Assembly (NCBI GenBank): GCA_031262745.1
Contig: JAISHE010000012.1
Span: 38,706 to 102,705 of the forward strand
Reading direction: 5' to 3'
Length of the DNA: 64,000 nt
DNA from: Culturomica sp.
Lineage (GTDB): Bacteria > Bacteroidota > Bacteroidia > Bacteroidales > Marinifilaceae
Position 1 is the stretch's first letter. Each line of letters begins with the position of its first letter. The notes beneath the pieces are model-generated. The model saw nothing but the letters and a program-made list of their open reading frames with translations. It made no database searches and was not told where the DNA came from. The position numbers and the translations under genes are program-made. Positions 7,256 through 17,115 of this stretch are shown in pieces.

Positions 7256-9774
7256 AATGCTTCCTTTCTTAATTCTAATTCTGCCCAGCGGATTGCTAAA
7301 GTTATCAAATCATAGTTGCGAGGAGCTTGAAAAAGTTCATTTTTCAACTTTTCGCAAAAACCGGTAATTGCTGTATCCGATTTCTTCCTTTCTTGGAATC
7401 GGCTTAGGTAATAAATCGTGTGCCAAATATATTTTATATCACCGCGTTTCTTGATTTCTGCCAATTGCATAATCTTGTGAAGGAGAGAACGTGGTATTTG
7501 CTCGTTTTTGCAATAGTCGTAAAAATTATTTTTCCATTGCTTTACAAAGTCAAATTCCTCGTTCCAAGAAATTGTTTCGCCAAACATACAGAAAGCATTT
7601 TTAGCGTTATTATTGAATAACTTAGCCATATCTTCGGCTTCTCCGGCTAATTGCGCCGCTTTGGATATTGGAAATTTATTGCCTACAATGGCAATTCCAC
7701 CGGAAATAGAAATATCATCTCTACCAACAAACTTTGCAAATTCTGTGCGGATTTTGTGTGCAAATTCAATCAACTTATCCCAACGACCTACAGCAAAAAT
7801 ATCATCGCCACCGGAATACAGGATATTTACATCATCTTTGAATTCATTGGCGTTGCGAATTGTATTAAGGTAGCCACTGAAAAACCAGTCGAGCAAGAAC
7901 GACAGCGTAGCGTATGCTGCAAAACTTCTCTGCTCTTCGGGAAGTCCTTTTATGAATATGCTTCCCAGATTATCGACATCCATACGGAGCACACCGAGAA
8001 AACTTCCGCTTGACAATGCTGCAAAGTCTTTCATTTCTCCTTTTGGATTTAACGCCTGCTTGTTGCCGCCATAGAATTGGAAACCGAAAGAAACTTGTTG
8101 CCCCTGTAGTTTTTTCAAAAAGTCCGTATCGTTTATCTTTTTAATCAGCGTATAATCGGCAGAAGTAACCCTTGGTAGAGTGTCAAGCAAATAAGTATTC
8201 ACGCCAAACGATATGTTATTGCATTTTACATTATTGATAAGATATGTATTGTTTTCTACACCATTTTCCATTAGTAAATAATTAGCATCTTTAAGCGTTT
8301 GCCCTAATCCGGCTTGGAATTTTACGCTATTAAGAACGTATGGCGAATCGTTATCGGAAAGGCGAGTACATTCATTCCAAGCATTCCCTACTTTTGCCTC
8401 AATACCGGTTACAGCACAGATTTTCGCATCTTTGTCGAATACTATCGGCTCAAACATCGTATCAAAACTTTGTTCGATAAGTCTTTGAAATTTTCGATTT
8501 TTTTGCTCTGTCAGTTTATCTGCAAGCGTCTTCCACAAATCGCCAATTGCCTTAACATTGTCTTTTTCAATGTGGATTTCTTTTGAGTCCGCACAATATG
8601 CAAACGGCACATAAGCCATATTAATAGAAAGTTGTCCTTTCCAGTCGTTAAAAAGTTCCTGTTCAAATTCTTCCTTCAATTTCGCAATAGCAGCCTTTAT
8701 GTTATCCGTATTCGGCAGCAGCATATAAAATTTCCCGCCGGAAGAATAAACTACATTGCCGATATTGACGTCAATATCCGGATGCGATATGATTCGCTGT
8801 ATCACAGAATCCATCAAAAGTTGCAAGTAAAAAGAGCGTCCTTTCAAGCTAACCGCTGCTTTTTGTGAAGCAATATTATAGATAAATTTCTGAATACCTG
8901 ATAAATCTCCTCCTAACAGCATCACGGGGAAAACGCCGTCATCCACTTTTATGCGTTTGGTAGTTGAATTGAATGAAAAATCGTTGGGATTTTGTTCTTG
9001 ATACAGATACAAGCAATCTGCGAAAGCAGCTGTCGTCTTCAGATGCTCAAACAGACTTACATTTGCCATATCCACTGTGCTTGACGGGATGCACCATGCG
9101 TATTTTTTTAGCAAATAAAGCAAACTGTCGGCAAATCCCTTGAAACTGTCGGTAGGTAGATTGACAAAATCTTTTTCAAAAGCGTCCCCAAGGTCTTTGT
9201 ATTTTGTGTGATTATTTCCACTGTTACTTGTTATTATCTCTTTCGTGAAACATTTATCGGAAATTTCCAACGGCTGAAGCGGAAATGCGACGTTGGCATT
9301 GCCTTTGTTGATAGAATTGAAAATAGAATACAGCGGTATTTTTTTGTACTTATCATTGCCCCACTGGATATTATCCGCCTGATACTTATCTTCATCCTTC
9401 GGTATAAAGCGATCTATACCGGCGCTCCACCAGTCGGCAAGAGAAATCAATGCCGTAAGTTCCGAATCCGGTTTATGATGATATGCTGCTAAATGAACGA
9501 GTGATTGTTCAAATTTCTGCTCATTTTCGTATTTGATGCCAAGCGTTTGTTTAAAAATATTCTTGTGCTTTTCCAAAAATTCCGCTGTCCAGATGCAATG
9601 CTGATAACCGAAATTTCCACTTTGATTGAGCGGGCAGATGTATTCCGCAAGTTTGTTTGACATTGTTGATAAGTTGCTTCCATCTGAAGACAAACTATCG
9701 CTTGCCCGCTGATAAAACTTCCCAATGTCATGCAGCAAGGCTGCCAAATAAACATGTTCCCTGATTTTATCCAT
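7252..9774 (-). CDS. cas10: Cas10/Csm1, HD nuclease and cyclic oligoadenylate synthase
   Basis: Cas10 is the large signature subunit of type III CRISPR effectors. The 840-residue protein begins with an HD domain (LLHDIGKF, His-Asp near residues 15-16) for single-stranded DNA cleavage. A first Palm domain and the SFLGVLRMDVDNLGS segment precede the second Palm domain, whose catalytic SGGDDIFAVG has GGDD at residues 655-658, the site for making cyclic oligoadenylate. Both motifs are intact, so DNase activity and second-messenger synthesis are expected, consistent with the CARF-HEPN csm6 downstream. It starts 35 bases after cas6. The stop overlaps the ATG of the RhuM gene by four bases. Confidence 0.95.
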   Translation of the reverse strand: MDKIREHVYLAALLHDIGKFYQRASDSLSSDGSNLSTMSNKLAEYICPLNQSGNFGYQHCIWTAEFLEKHKNIFKQTLGIKYENEQKFEQSLVHLAAYHHKPDSELTALISLADWWSAGIDRFIPKDEDKYQADNIQWGNDKYKKIPLYSIFNSINKGNANVAFPLQPLEISDKCFTKEIITSNSGNNHTKYKDLGDAFEKDFVNLPTDSFKGFADSLLYLLKKYAWCIPSSTVDMANVSLFEHLKTTAAFADCLYLYQEQNPNDFSFNSTTKRIKVDDGVFPVMLLGGDLSGIQKFIYNIASQKAAVSLKGRSFYLQLLMDSVIQRIISHPDIDVNIGNVVYSSGGKFYMLLPNTDNIKAAIAKLKEEFEQELFNDWKGQLSINMAYVPFAYCADSKEIHIEKDNVKAIGDLWKTLADKLTEQKNRKFQRLIEQSFDTMFEPIVFDKDAKICAVTGIEAKVGNAWNECTRLSDNDSPYVLNSVKFQAGLGQTLKDANYLLMENGVENNTYLINNVKCNNISFGVNTYLLDTLPRVTSADYTLIKKINDTDFLKKLQGQQVSFGFQFYGGNKQALNPKGEMKDFAALSSGSFLGVLRMDVDNLGSIFIKGLPEEQRSFAAYATLSFLLDWFFSGYLNTIRNANEFKDDVNILYSGGDDIFAVGRWDKLIEFAHKIRTEFAKFVGRDDISISGGIAIVGNKFPISKAAQLAGEAEDMAKLFNNNAKNAFCMFGETISWNEEFDFVKQWKNNFYDYCKNEQIPRSLLHKIMQLAEIKKRGDIKYIWHTIYYLSRFQERKKSDTAITGFCEKLKNELFQAPRNYDLITLAIRWAELELRKEAL

Positions 9775-9809
9775 ATTATCTTTATTTTTAATTTACTCAT
9801 TATTAACCG

Positions 9810-10478
9810 CTAATCACTCATTCTCACCACCGTCCCAAACCCGTGGCTTGCTCCTTTTCCCAGCCCGATAAAGTTCGGCAGCGACACATTGCTTTTGAAT
9901 CGCACGTCGAAAGCCGCCAACTTCACGTCCTTGTAACGCATCGGCGACAGTGGCTGTACGTCGGTAATCGTGCAACTGACTTCCTGCTCGAAATGCACAC
10001 CCACGCCCTTGGCAAACGATAAGATATTACCGGTAAGGATTTTCTCCATCTGCTCCAAACGCTTTTTCAGACCCTCGGTCTGCTGATAGAGCGCATAATT
10101 GTCGCTGTTGAACGGCAACCATTTCCGCAGGGAATAGCTAAATTCGCTGTTCCAAACCTGCACCAAAGTCTGCTCGGCTTTCATCGTGTCGATTTCGAGC
10201 AGCGTTTCTTTCCTGCCCAGCACCACGCGTTGCTGGATATGACCAAAAAACTCACCAACGGCTTCCGTTCCTTCTTCGATACAGACCAGCGCCGCCCGCC
10301 GGTTGATGCGTTTGTATTGAATAAGCGGATAAGCATAACGAAGACCTTCGTCTGTATGGTTATGAAACAGCACATTATTGCTTTGCAATAAGGCATTGAC
10401 AGCGCCGCGAAAAGCCGAAATTCCGGTTTGTGGCAATTCATTTCTAAATTTTATTAGTAATACTCTGATTTTTTCCAT
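9810..10478 (-). CDS. cas6: Cas6 crRNA-processing endoribonuclease
   Basis: The 222-residue protein is the first gene of the CRISPR operon. It opens with a ferredoxin-like strand (MEKIRVLLIKFRNELP), has HTDEGLRYAYPLIQYKRI in the N-terminal half and ends with a glycine-rich loop GLGKGASHGFGTV, the signature of Cas6 RAMP nucleases, in a form common in Bacteroidota. Cas6 cleaves the repeat in pre-crRNA. The His at residue 39 or 41 could be catalytic, but this is a guess. The presence of cas6 implies a cognate CRISPR array, which is not in this window. Confidence 0.88.
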   Translation of the reverse strand: MEKIRVLLIKFRNELPQTGISAFRGAVNALLQSNNVLFHNHTDEGLRYAYPLIQYKRINRRAALVCIEEGTEAVGEFFGHIQQRVVLGRKETLLEIDTMKAEQTLVQVWNSEFSYSLRKWLPFNSDNYALYQQTEGLKKRLEQMEKILTGNILSFAKGVGVHFEQEVSCTITDVQPLSPMRYKDVKLAAFDVRFKSNVSLPNFIGLGKGASHGFGTVVRMSD

Positions 10479-10542
10479 AGATTATTAGAATAATAAACTA
10501 AAATATTTTTTTATGATATGATTTATCCAATAAGATAGGGTA

Positions 10543-10550
10543 CAAAGATA
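10543..10550 (-). promoter_or_regulatory. candidate -7 box for the cas operon
   Basis: On the minus strand the sequence reads TATCTTTG, matching the Bacteroidota -7 consensus TAnnTTTG, about 65 bases upstream of cas6. No clear TTG -33 element is visible at the usual distance, so the call rests on the -7 box and position. Confidence 0.45.
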
Positions 10551-10722
10551 ATAAAATCCATTACTTTGGAAATAATGAATAAATATATTTGAGTCATTAT
10601 TTAGTATAATATATAATGACATTTATTATCTTGTAGTTAAGATAGAGTGTTTAATCTAACTAATAACAATCAATATTATAAAATATATTGAGTTCTGTTT
10701 GTAAGGAATATAATAATAAAAA

Positions 10723-10809
10723 CAAAAGGTTGATAAAAGAAAAAACGTTCTGACAACCTTTTGCATTGTACCACCTATAAATTCCGGTTCAGGTTTCTTT
10801 TGGGTGGTA
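10723..10809. repeat. two consecutive inverted-repeat pairs
   Basis: CAAAAGGTTG (10723-10732) pairs with CAACCTTTTG (10754-10763), a perfect 10-bp match, and immediately after it TACCACC (10769-10775) pairs with GGTGGTA (10803-10809). Both have loops of 21-27 bases. The second is followed by TTATTTTTA on the plus strand. They could be RNA hairpins or protein-binding sites; no gene upstream explains them as terminators. Confidence 0.5.
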
Positions 10810-10889
10810 TTATTTTTACATTTGTGGGAGCATGAAAAGGGTAGTGGTGATTGCGACCGGAGTTCCGTAGTTTGTTATAGACAGACGTC

Positions 10890-10920
10890 AAAAAAAATGT
10901 CGGCAGTAAAAACTGCCGAC
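10890..10920 (-). terminator. rho-independent terminator of gapA
   Basis: A perfect 9-bp stem GTCGGCAGT/ACTGCCGAC with a 4-base loop is followed on the minus strand by a run of T (10890-10897). It lies 44 bases beyond the gapA stop. Confidence 0.9.
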
Positions 10921-10963
10921 ACCCAAATATTATAAATTATTAATCAAAATGAAAGAATCTATC

Positions 10964-11989
<1,026 letters not shown>

Positions 11990-12003
11990 TTATAAATTTA
12001 TTA

Positions 12004-12126
12004 TTAAATAGTTGATGTCGCAACCTGCGAATATGCCGGACATTTTTTATCAACACCGCATGAACATAAAGTTGCAACGGCTATTAAAGCCAAAGCTATA
12101 TAAACGTATATTTTCTTGTTTTTCAT
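12004..12126 (-). CDS. small lipoprotein (40 aa), not in ORF track
   Basis: Reading the minus strand from ATG at 12126 gives a 40-residue protein starting MKNKKIYVYIALALIAVATL and ending in TAA at 12004. It has a lysine-rich n-region, a hydrophobic core and a lipobox-like LCSC with Cys at residue 23, followed by GVDKKCPAYSQ. The KKCPAY ending resembles small lipoproteins I associate with Bacteroidales, though I cannot check this. A well-spaced -33/-7 promoter lies just upstream (12160-12190), and gapA follows after 35 bases, so the two are probably one transcript. The function is unknown; it could be a membrane-anchored small protein. Confidence 0.7.
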   Translation of the reverse strand: MKNKKIYVYIALALIAVATLCSCGVDKKCPAYSQVATSTI

Positions 12127-12159
12127 AAACTTACCTCTTTTGGGTTAAATTTGAACGTG

Positions 12160-12190
12160 CAAATATAGTTAAAAGAGAGGAAATACACAA
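12160..12190 (-). promoter_or_regulatory. -33/-7 promoter of lipoprotein-gapA
   Basis: On the minus strand TTG (12190-12188) is followed after 20 bases by TATATTTG (12167-12160), matching the Bacteroidota consensus TTG-N19-20-TAnnTTTG. The predicted start is about 30 bases before the lipoprotein ATG. Confidence 0.65.
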
Positions 12191-12348
12191 ATACTTATAC
12201 GCTATCAAGTGGGACTTGTTATGTGTTTTGTTAAAAATATTTATCCGATGTGGATTGTGGAGTAATTTAGTTTAAACGAGTTTTGTTTTTTAATCTATTA
12301 TTTATTAGTTTTTGGGCATCTTATAATATACTAACTAAACCTGAAAAT

Positions 12349-12717
12349 ATGGCTCAATTCTTTCCAACAAATCATCCTTTACTTTCAATAAAGCATGGAG
12401 GATGTTATTTCGTGTATAAACAGGAGAATATATTGTATATCAAAGCATCCGGAAGTTATTCGTTGTTCACTATGACAGATAAGCGTACCGTAACAGCTAC
12501 TTTTAATCTTTCCGAGATAAGAGGTAAATTGTCGGAAGATATTTTTATTCGTGTGCATCGTTCGGTGATACTTAATATTAATCATGTAACTAAATTTGTA
12601 GGAAATGTTATATTTGTCAATGATGAATATTTTCCGGTGGGTCGCAAGTTTCGTAAACCTCTTTTGCAACGACTTAATCTCTTAGGTAATTCCAATCGTT
12701 TGTTTGTCAGAGAATAA
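12349..12717 (+). CDS. LytTR-domain DNA-binding protein
   Basis: The protein consists almost wholly of a LytTR DNA-binding domain: ENILYIKASGSYSLF, then IFIRVHRSVILNINHV and FPVGRKFRKPLLQRL. LytTR domains bind DNA through beta strands and usually sit behind a receiver domain; here there is none, so it is a stand-alone regulator of 122 residues. The ORF track starts 66 bases earlier at a TTG; I chose the ATG at 12349 because the segment before it does not resemble the domain. Its targets are unknown. It precedes lptB by 74 bases, with a separate -7 box between them. Confidence 0.8.
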   Translation: MAQFFPTNHPLLSIKHGGCYFVYKQENILYIKASGSYSLFTMTDKRTVTATFNLSEIRGKLSEDIFIRVHRSVILNINHVTKFVGNVIFVNDEYFPVGRKFRKPLLQRLNLLGNSNRLFVRE

Positions 12718-12761
12718 TAGAGTAATTATACTATTTATTCGTTATTGCCGAAAATTTCCTC

Positions 12762-12769
12762 TAAATTTG
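12762..12769 (+). promoter_or_regulatory. candidate -7 box for lptB
   Basis: TAAATTTG matches TAnnTTTG, 22 bases before the lptB ATG, which would give a very short leader. A TTG occurs only 14 bases upstream, closer than usual. Confidence 0.45.
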
Positions 12770-12791
12770 TGGGGCAAAAAAATGTAAGAAT

Positions 12792-13562
12792 ATGATTCTA
12801 CGGGCAGAAAACTTAGTAAAAAAATATAAAAGCAGAACCGTTGTAAAAGACGTTTCGGTGGAAGTGGAACAGGGTGAAATTGTAGGACTGCTTGGACCCA
12901 ACGGTGCCGGTAAAACCACTTCTTTTTATATGATTGTCGGTTTGATTACGCCTAACGGCGGACGTATTTTTCTTGATAACAGAGAAATTACTAAGGAACC
13001 TGTTTATCGTCGTGCGCAGTTTGGTGTGGGTTATCTTGCGCAGGAGGCTTCCGTATTTCGTCGTTTGAGCGTTGAAGATAATATCAAAGCGGTTTTAGAA
13101 ATGACCAAGATGCCTAAATCGGAACAAAATCAACGGCTTGAAGAGATGCTTGATGAGTTCGGTTTGCAACACATACGTAAAAGTCTCGGTATACAGTTGT
13201 CGGGAGGCGAAAGACGGCGCACGGAGATTGCACGTGCTTTGTCGATACGTCCCAAGTTTATTTTGCTTGACGAACCTTTTGCAGGTGTTGACCCTATTGC
13301 GGTTGAAGACATTCAAAATATTGTAAGTAAACTCAAGGAAAAGAATATAGGTATATTGATAACCGACCATAATGTTCAGGAAACGCTTTCAATCACAGAT
13401 AGGGCGTATTTGCTCTATGACGGACGTATATTGCAGGCGGGAACTGCCGAGCAATTGGCAGATGATCCGGAAGTTAGGCGAGTGTATTTGGGAAGTAATT
13501 TTGAACTTCGTAAGAAAAAGAAACCCGACCAATCTTCCGTCCCTGATGAATTAATTCTTTGA
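12792..13562 (+). CDS. lptB: LPS export ABC transporter ATPase LptB
   Basis: LptB powers extraction of lipopolysaccharide from the inner membrane in the Lpt machine. The 256-residue protein has Walker [10 protein letters not shown] (about 35-43), Q-loop [15 protein letters not shown], the signature [15 protein letters not shown] and Walker [14 protein letters not shown], with the ITDHNV H-loop. The QEASVFRRL and LSGGERRR sequences are typical of LptB. No LptFG or LptC genes are adjacent. Its 3' end overlaps the convergent hydF by 12 bases. Confidence 0.92.
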   Translation: MILRAENLVKKYKSRTVVKDVSVEVEQGEIVGLLGPNGAGKTTSFYMIVGLITPNGGRIFLDNREITKEPVYRRAQFGVGYLAQEASVFRRLSVEDNIKAVLEMTKMPKSEQNQRLEEMLDEFGLQHIRKSLGIQLSGGERRRTEIARALSIRPKFILLDEPFAGVDPIAVEDIQNIVSKLKEKNIGILITDHNVQETLSITDRAYLLYDGRILQAGTAEQLADDPEVRRVYLGSNFELRKKKKPDQSSVPDELIL

Positions 13563-14738
13563 TTGAAAGATTTCGACACTTCTTTCAAAAATTCCGTTCA
13601 TAAATGCGATAGCCATTCCGTAGTTGCTCACGGGGGTGTGGCTTTCAACAAAAGGTGAGATGCGCCTGCGCAGTTGTTGAGGTGTAACCATGCAGCCTCC
13701 GCATTGTATGACAAGAGAGTATTTTTCAAAATCCTCTATCGGTGATAAGCCCGAAATAAATGTAAAATTAAGCTTCTTGCCGGTGTATCTACCGAGCATG
13801 GCAGGCAATTTCACCCTTCCTATATCTTCGCATGAAACTTGGTGGGAGCAGGATTCCATGATCAGAACATTATCACCGTCTAATAAACCGTCAATTCTAC
13901 GAGTGCCTGCAATGTATTCTTCAAAATAGCCTTTATGACGAGCCATTATTATGCTGAAACTTGTGAGAGGAATTTCGAGAGGTAGTGTATCTGAAACATG
14001 TTTGAACACCTGACTGTCGGTAACGGCAAGGCGTGGATATAATCCTGTGTGTGAAAGAAAATGGGGCAGTTCTTCCGGTTGCAACGTGATGGCAATGCAA
14101 TGATTGTCGAGCACATCACGCATCACTTGCACCTGCGGTAATATAAGCCTGCCTGTCGGTGCCTCCGAATCAATCGGCGCAATCAACAAAACGATATCAT
14201 TCTTTTTAAGCAAATCGCCAAGCATAGGTGGCGTTTTTTCATTTTCATCAAGCTGCAGATTTTTAATAGCTTCGATTATCAAATCGGGATTGGAATCAGC
14301 TACGGAAAAGTCGATGACTTTCTTTTTATATTTCTGTTCCAACTTTTCTTTAAGAGTAGGGTTGAGCGGTGTTTGGTCGCATTTATTGTGTACCATTATA
14401 AAAGGTATATCCTTTGAAATCATAAACTCGCAGATCTCCTTTTCGGGTGCATCAAATTTATTGTCGGTGAACACAAAAACAGCAATGTCCGATTGTAAAA
14501 GCGATTGTTTTGTTTTTGAAATTCGTTGAGTGCCGAGTTCGCCGAAATCGTCAATACCGGCAGTATCTACCAAAACGGCATTTGCAAATCCGGGTATTTC
14601 GTAGCTTTTTTTAACTGGGTCGGTTGTAGTCCCCGGCGTATCCGAAACAATGGCTACGTTTTGACCGGTAATCAGGTTCATCATGGAACTTTTACCTGCG
14701 TTTCGTCTTCCGACAAATGCAATGTAGAGTTTTTTCAT
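13551..14738 (-). CDS. hydF: [FeFe]-hydrogenase maturation GTPase HydF
   Basis: HydF is the scaffold on which the diiron subcluster of [FeFe] hydrogenase is built before transfer to HydA. The 395-residue protein has an N-terminal Era/TrmE-like GTPase (P-loop [28 protein letters not shown]) and a C-terminal cluster domain with [12 protein letters not shown] and CGGCMV. The family pattern is often written CxH...HCxxC; here the residue before CGGC is Gln (IQCGGC) instead of His. No hydE, hydG or hydrogenase gene is in the window. The stop region overlaps lptB convergently. A TAATTTTG -7 box lies upstream (14782-14789). Confidence 0.92.
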   Translation of the reverse strand: MKKLYIAFVGRRNAGKSSMMNLITGQNVAIVSDTPGTTTDPVKKSYEIPGFANAVLVDTAGIDDFGELGTQRISKTKQSLLQSDIAVFVFTDNKFDAPEKEICEFMISKDIPFIMVHNKCDQTPLNPTLKEKLEQKYKKKVIDFSVADSNPDLIIEAIKNLQLDENEKTPPMLGDLLKKNDIVLLIAPIDSEAPTGRLILPQVQVMRDVLDNHCIAITLQPEELPHFLSHTGLYPRLAVTDSQVFKHVSDTLPLEIPLTSFSIIMARHKGYFEEYIAGTRRIDGLLDGDNVLIMESCSHQVSCEDIGRVKLPAMLGRYTGKKLNFTFISGLSPIEDFEKYSLVIQCGGCMVTPQQLRRRISPFVESHTPVSNYGMAIAFMNGIFERSVEIFQSKN

Positions 14739-14781
14739 TTGTTTTTATTTAATTGTCTCGTATTTTGTGATGCTGTTAGTG

Positions 14782-14789
14782 CAAAATTA
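14782..14789 (-). promoter_or_regulatory. candidate -7 box for hydF
   Basis: TAATTTTG on the minus strand fits TAnnTTTG, 44 bases before the hydF ATG. No clear -33 TTG. Confidence 0.35.
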
Positions 14790-14886
14790 GGAATAATTTC
14801 ACCTTAGTTAAATAATGGGTTCACTTTTTTACAATTATTACGTAGAAAATCGACAAACTTGTTTTCATTTTTCCGGCTCATTTTTA

Positions 14887-17085
14887 ATGATGAAAAAATT
14901 ATTTATCCTTATCGCTCTTGTGCTTTGTATTTTGGCGGATGTTTCTGCCGAGCGCAAAAAGGTGGGGCTTGTTTTGAGCGGTGGCGGGGCAAAGGGAGTT
15001 GCTCATATAGGGGTGATTAAAGTGTTGGAAGAAGCCGGAATACCTATAGATTATATTGCCGGCACGAGCATGGGAGCAATCATCGGAGGGTTGTACTCAA
15101 TAGGTTACGATTCTAAATACTTAGATAGTCTTGTGAGAAATCAAAATTGGACATTTGTTCTCAGCGATATGGTTTATCGCCACAACCAACCTTTTTCTCA
15201 GAAGGAGCGCAACGAATTGTATTTGCTTTCGGTGCCCATTTTCGGTAAGTCGGTGATTGATATTCCGGTTGGTTTTGTTGGCGGTCAAAACGTCAACAAT
15301 CTTTTCACGGAACTAACCTATGGTTATCAAGACAGCATGTCGTTCAAAGATCTGCCGATACCATACGCTTGTGTGGCAACGAATTTACTTGACGGTAGCG
15401 AAATGGTTTTGGAAAGCGGCATACTTCATTCGGCAATGCGTGCGAGCATGGCAATTCCGGGAGTATTTGCTCCTGTGATGATTGATTCGGTTATGCTCGT
15501 AGACGGCGGTATATCGAATAATTTTCCTGTTGACGTTGTTAGACGAATGGGTGCGGAGATTGTTATAGGTGTTGATGTTTCTTCGGAATTGCAGGATGTT
15601 TCGGAATTGAATTCCGCTTTAAGCGTGCTTGAACAATTAATATCCTTTCTCGGAATGGAAACTTACAATAAAAATCGTAAAGCCACCGATATTTATATGC
15701 AACCCGATATAGAACCTTATTCTGCCGCAAGCTTCGACCACGAAGCGATAGACACTCTCATTAGGAGAGGTGAGGAGGTTGCTCGCTCTCAATGGAATGA
15801 AATAATTAAGTTGAAAGAACTAATCGGTATTTCGGAGAGTGAAAAAATCAATACTCAAAAGCCTTATAAATATGTGTATGTGGACACTATTTACATAAAT
15901 TCCGTAAGCGTCGAAGGTGTTGCAAGTTCCGAAGCCCAATGGCTGCGTCGCAAATATGATATAGATGAAAAATGCAGGATGTCCGTAAAAGATTTGCGTA
16001 AGAAAGTAGACATGTTGTATGCCACGGGTTCATTCTCTTATGTTAATTATTCGGTTACCAACAGCAAAGAAGCCGGTAAAAAAGATGTTATCCTTACGGT
16101 GAAGCCCAAGCGTGGTAATCTTCTGAATATCGGTTTCCGTTTTGATAATGAAGATAAGGCGGCACTTCTTTTGAATACTACAATAACTCCCCGCAGATTG
16201 CCTAATATGCAATTTGAATTGACCGGCAGATTAAGCGTCAATCCCTATGTTCGCACGGATTTTTATATCGGCAACAGCCTAAAACGAAAGTTGGGAATTT
16301 CTTACATGTATAAATACAACGATATTGATTTGTATGAAAAGGGTAAAAAGACAGACAATTTAACTTATTCCTACCATTTTGGCGAACTTAGTTTTGCAGA
16401 CCTTTATATAAGTAATTTCAAATTTCTTTTAAGTTGTCGTTATGAGGCTTATAACTTGGATGACTATCTGACTTCCAACGATAAGATGCGCAACATGCGT
16501 AAATATTCCGACTATTTCAGCTACAATGTTCGCACGCTTTACGACACCTACGATAAAAAGTATTACCCCAATATGGGAATAGGTTTTAAAGCCGGTTATT
16601 CATTATACACCGATGATTTACTTGATTTTGAGAAGACGTTTTCTGCAATCAATATGAATTTTGCTTCTGCTCTTTCTTTGACAAATCGTTTTTGTGTGTT
16701 GCCGGAAATTAATGGTAGGATACTTATAGGAGATGACATACCTTTTGTGTATCAAAACTTTGCCGGCGGTATGGTTGCAAGCCGTTATCTCCGTCAGCAA
16801 CTTGCTTTTAGAGGTGTGCGCTATTTGGAAAAATTCGACAATGTTTTAATCGAAGGAGGCTTGCAGCTGCGCTATCGCATGGGCAGTCGCCACTATTTTC
16901 ATGTGGCAGGCAATTATATGGTTAACGATAATAATTTTTTCAGCATATTCGACGGTAGCACGGTTATAGGTGCATCCTTAGGTTATTCCTACGATTTGTT
17001 GATAGGTCCTATGGATATTGTTTTTAGCATTTCCGACAGAGATAATAAATTGGGATTTTACTTTGACTTGGGTTATTTTTTCTAA
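14887..17085 (+). CDS. patatin-like phospholipase with POTRA and outer-membrane barrel
   Basis: This is a PlpD/RssA-type type Vd-like protein. After a signal peptide (MMKKLFILIALVLCILADVS) it has a patatin domain with the oxyanion glycine motif SGGGAKG, nucleophile elbow GTSMG and the catalytic DGGISNNFP, then a POTRA-like segment (about residues 330-400) and a C-terminal Omp85-type beta barrel ending in Phe (LGYFF). Catalytic motifs are intact, so lipid hydrolysis at the cell envelope is plausible. The ORF track starts 72 bases earlier; the ATG at 14887 or 14890 gives a clean signal peptide. It heads a same-strand series with apbE and another barrel protein. Confidence 0.88.
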   Translation: MMKKLFILIALVLCILADVSAERKKVGLVLSGGGAKGVAHIGVIKVLEEAGIPIDYIAGTSMGAIIGGLYSIGYDSKYLDSLVRNQNWTFVLSDMVYRHNQPFSQKERNELYLLSVPIFGKSVIDIPVGFVGGQNVNNLFTELTYGYQDSMSFKDLPIPYACVATNLLDGSEMVLESGILHSAMRASMAIPGVFAPVMIDSVMLVDGGISNNFPVDVVRRMGAEIVIGVDVSSELQDVSELNSALSVLEQLISFLGMETYNKNRKATDIYMQPDIEPYSAASFDHEAIDTLIRRGEEVARSQWNEIIKLKELIGISESEKINTQKPYKYVYVDTIYINSVSVEGVASSEAQWLRRKYDIDEKCRMSVKDLRKKVDMLYATGSFSYVNYSVTNSKEAGKKDVILTVKPKRGNLLNIGFRFDNEDKAALLLNTTITPRRLPNMQFELTGRLSVNPYVRTDFYIGNSLKRKLGISYMYKYNDIDLYEKGKKTDNLTYSYHFGELSFADLYISNFKFLLSCRYEAYNLDDYLTSNDKMRNMRKYSDYFSYNVRTLYDTYDKKYYPNMGIGFKAGYSLYTDDLLDFEKTFSAINMNFASALSLTNRFCVLPEINGRILIGDDIPFVYQNFAGGMVASRYLRQQLAFRGVRYLEKFDNVLIEGGLQLRYRMGSRHYFHVAGNYMVNDNNFFSIFDGSTVIGASLGYSYDLLIGPMDIVFSISDRDNKLGFYFDLGYFF

Positions 17086-17092
17086 TTTTGAA

Positions 17093-17100
17093 GCATATTT
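17093..17100 (+). promoter_or_regulatory. candidate -7 box for apbE
   Basis: TAATTTTG, 15 bases before the apbE ATG, with TTG 22 bases upstream (17068-17070). Spacing is slightly long, and the gene may instead be read from upstream. Confidence 0.35.
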
Positions 17101-17115
17101 TAATTCAAATGATTT

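Larger units (their letters stand above)
10479..10963. other. 485-bp intergenic region between cas6 and gapA
   Basis: No gene is supported here. It is AT-rich and holds a candidate promoter for the cas operon (10543-10550), two consecutive inverted-repeat pairs (10723-10809), a TACATTTG -7-like box (10817-10824) followed by an ORF of only 12 codons (ATG at 10832), and the gapA terminator (10890-10920). There is no CRISPR repeat-spacer pattern. Confidence 0.6.

Noticed and set aside
10832-10870. 12-codon ORF after TACATTTG
   Set aside because: Too short to support as a gene; listed only as part of the intergenic region.
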